Below are positions 4,919 through 5,928 of a stretch of 5,928 nucleotides of DNA, piece by piece (the stretch's first letter is position 1; every line of letters starts with the position of its first letter). Source of the DNA: Prevotella sp. UBA1395 (GTDB lineage Bacteria; Bacteroidota; Bacteroidia; Bacteroidales; Bacteroidaceae); contig DBQL01000213.1 in NCBI GenBank assembly GCA_002305235.1, forward strand, positions 12,962-18,889. Direction: 5' to 3'. The translations under genes and the position numbers were made by a program. The notes beneath the pieces are model-generated. The model worked only from the letters and a program-made list of their open reading frames with translations, was not told the DNA's origin and did no database searches.

Positions 4919-5928
4919 ATGCGTATGAATAAAGGAAAAGTTGATGTCTTGTTAGGTCTTCAGTGGGGAGATGAGGGCAAGGGTAAGGTCGTAGACGTAC
5001 TCACGCCCAACTATGACGTGATTGCCCGCTTTCAGGGTGGACCCAATGCCGGCCACACCTTGGAATTCGAGGGCCAGAAATATGTGCTCCGCAGCATTCC
5101 CTCCGGAATTTTCCAAGGTGGCAAGGTCAATATCATCGGCAATGGCGTGGTGCTGGCCCCCGACCTCTTTATGGGCGAGGCCAAGGAGCTGGCCAAGAGC
5201 GGACACGAGCTTCAGTCGCGCCTGCACATCTCTAATAAGGCTCACCTGATCATGCCTACCCATCGCATTCTCGACCGCGCGCTTGAGGCTGCCAAGGGCA
5301 AAGACAAGGTGGGCACCACCGGCAAGGGTATCGGGCCGACCTATACCGACAAAGTGAGCCGCAACGGATTGCGTGTCGGTGACATCTTGGATAACTTCGA
5401 GACGAAGTATGCCGCCCACAAGGAGCGCCATCTGCAAATGCTCGCTTCGATGGGCTGGACAGATTTTGAGGGATTTGAGGAGACCGAGAAAACATGGATG
5501 GAAGGCGTGGAATATCTGCGCGGTTTCCATATCGTGGACAGCGAGCATGAGATCAACCGCCTGCTCAGAGACGGCAAGACCATTCTCTGTGAGGGCGCGC
5601 AAGGCACGATGCTCGACGTGGATTTCGGAAGCTACCCGTTCGTGACCTCGAGCAACACGGTGTGTGCCGGTGCCTGCACAGGACTTGGCATTGGGCCCAA
5701 CCGGGTGGGGAATGTATATGGAATCATGAAGGCCTATTGCACAAGGGTGGGTGCCGGCCCGTTCCCCACAGAACTTTTTGATGAGACCGGCGCACGCATG
5801 CGCGACATCGGACATGAGTATGGTGCCGTGACGGGTCGCGAGCGTCGATGCGGATGGATAGACCTCGTGCAGCTCAGATACAGCATCATGGTGAACGGCG
5901 TGACCGAACTGATCATGATGAAGAGCGA
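4919..5928 (+). CDS. purA: Adenylosuccinate synthetase (3' truncated by window edge)
   Basis: PurA joins IMP and aspartate using GTP to make adenylosuccinate, the first committed step from IMP to AMP, in the cytoplasm. The frame runs open from 4919 to the window end, giving 336 full codons of a protein usually about 420-430 long. The missing C-terminus should hold the guanine-recognition part. Signatures seen are QWGDEGKGK (15-23, the active-site loop with Asp18 as the likely general base), GGPNAGHT (40-47, with catalytic His46), GTTGKGIGPTY (the second family signature), CEGAQGTMLDVDFGSYPFVT (IMP-binding region), GIGPNRVG, TRVGAGPFPTE and the TGRERRCGW stretch. Two in-frame ATGs (4919 and 4925) are possible starts; I chose the first. 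An A-rich stretch precedes them and no Shine-Dalgarno is seen. It follows the fur-family gene by 8 bp and is probably the last gene visible in this transcription unit. Confidence 0.97.
   Translation, partial: MRMNKGKVDVLLGLQWGDEGKGKVVDVLTPNYDVIARFQGGPNAGHTLEFEGQKYVLRSIPSGIFQGGKVNIIGNGVVLAPDLFMGEAKELAKSGHELQSRLHISNKAHLIMPTHRILDRALEAAKGKDKVGTTGKGIGPTYTDKVSRNGLRVGDILDNFETKYAAHKERHLQMLASMGWTDFEGFEETEKTWMEGVEYLRGFHIVDSEHEINRLLRDGKTILCEGAQGTMLDVDFGSYPFVTSSNTVCAGACTGLGIGPNRVGNVYGIMKAYCTRVGAGPFPTELFDETGARMRDIGHEYGAVTGRERRCGWIDLVQLRYSIMVNGVTELIMMKS

Noticed and set aside
3720..5815. Antisense frames opposite yggS/fur (3720-4658) and purA (4952-5815)
   Set aside because: They lie wholly opposite well-recognised genes, show no protein-family character, and the purA frame on the + strand carries all expected signatures.

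Overview
The window looks like a chromosomal segment from a member of the Bacteroidota, most probably Prevotella or a close relative in the Prevotellaceae. The protein sequences resemble that group. A DUF4494 gene is present, a family I know from Bacteroidota. The one clear promoter has the Bacteroidota -7 element TAnnTTTG, and most starts lack a Shine-Dalgarno sequence. The coding DNA is fairly GC-rich, and every convincing gene is on the + strand.

Layout. Positions 1-1580 hold the 3' end of the F1Fo ATP synthase operon: the last 196 codons of atpA, then all of atpG with a lineage-type insertion. Positions 1581-1985 are a 405-bp gap. It holds a 9-bp hairpin, a perfect 17-bp-stem terminator ending the atp operon, a block of 22-bp repeats (three direct copies plus one inverted copy), an AT-rich stretch and a Bacteroidota-type promoter. 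Positions 1986-3137 encode a 383-residue initiator of the plasmid RepB/Rep_3 (RepE/Pi-like) family. After an 82-bp spacer comes a tight same-strand cluster: a DUF4494 gene (3220-3741), a yggS-type PLP-homeostasis gene (3741-4415, overlapping by 1 bp), a Fur-family regulator (4419-4910) and purA (adenylosuccinate synthetase, from 4919). purA runs off the right edge after 336 codons.

How it fits together. The left part is energy metabolism. The right part looks like one transcription unit linking a cofactor-homeostasis protein, a metal-dependent regulator and AMP synthesis, possibly read from the promoter in front of rep. The most interesting piece is the rep gene with its upstream region. A plasmid-type initiator sits among core housekeeping genes, and its leader carries degenerate 22-bp tandem repeats that resemble iterons, an abutting palindrome that resembles an autorepression operator, and an AT-rich segment. 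This could be a domesticated iteron replicon, or an autoregulated DNA-binding protein that no longer initiates replication. A dispersed intergenic repeat family is the main alternative explanation for the repeats.
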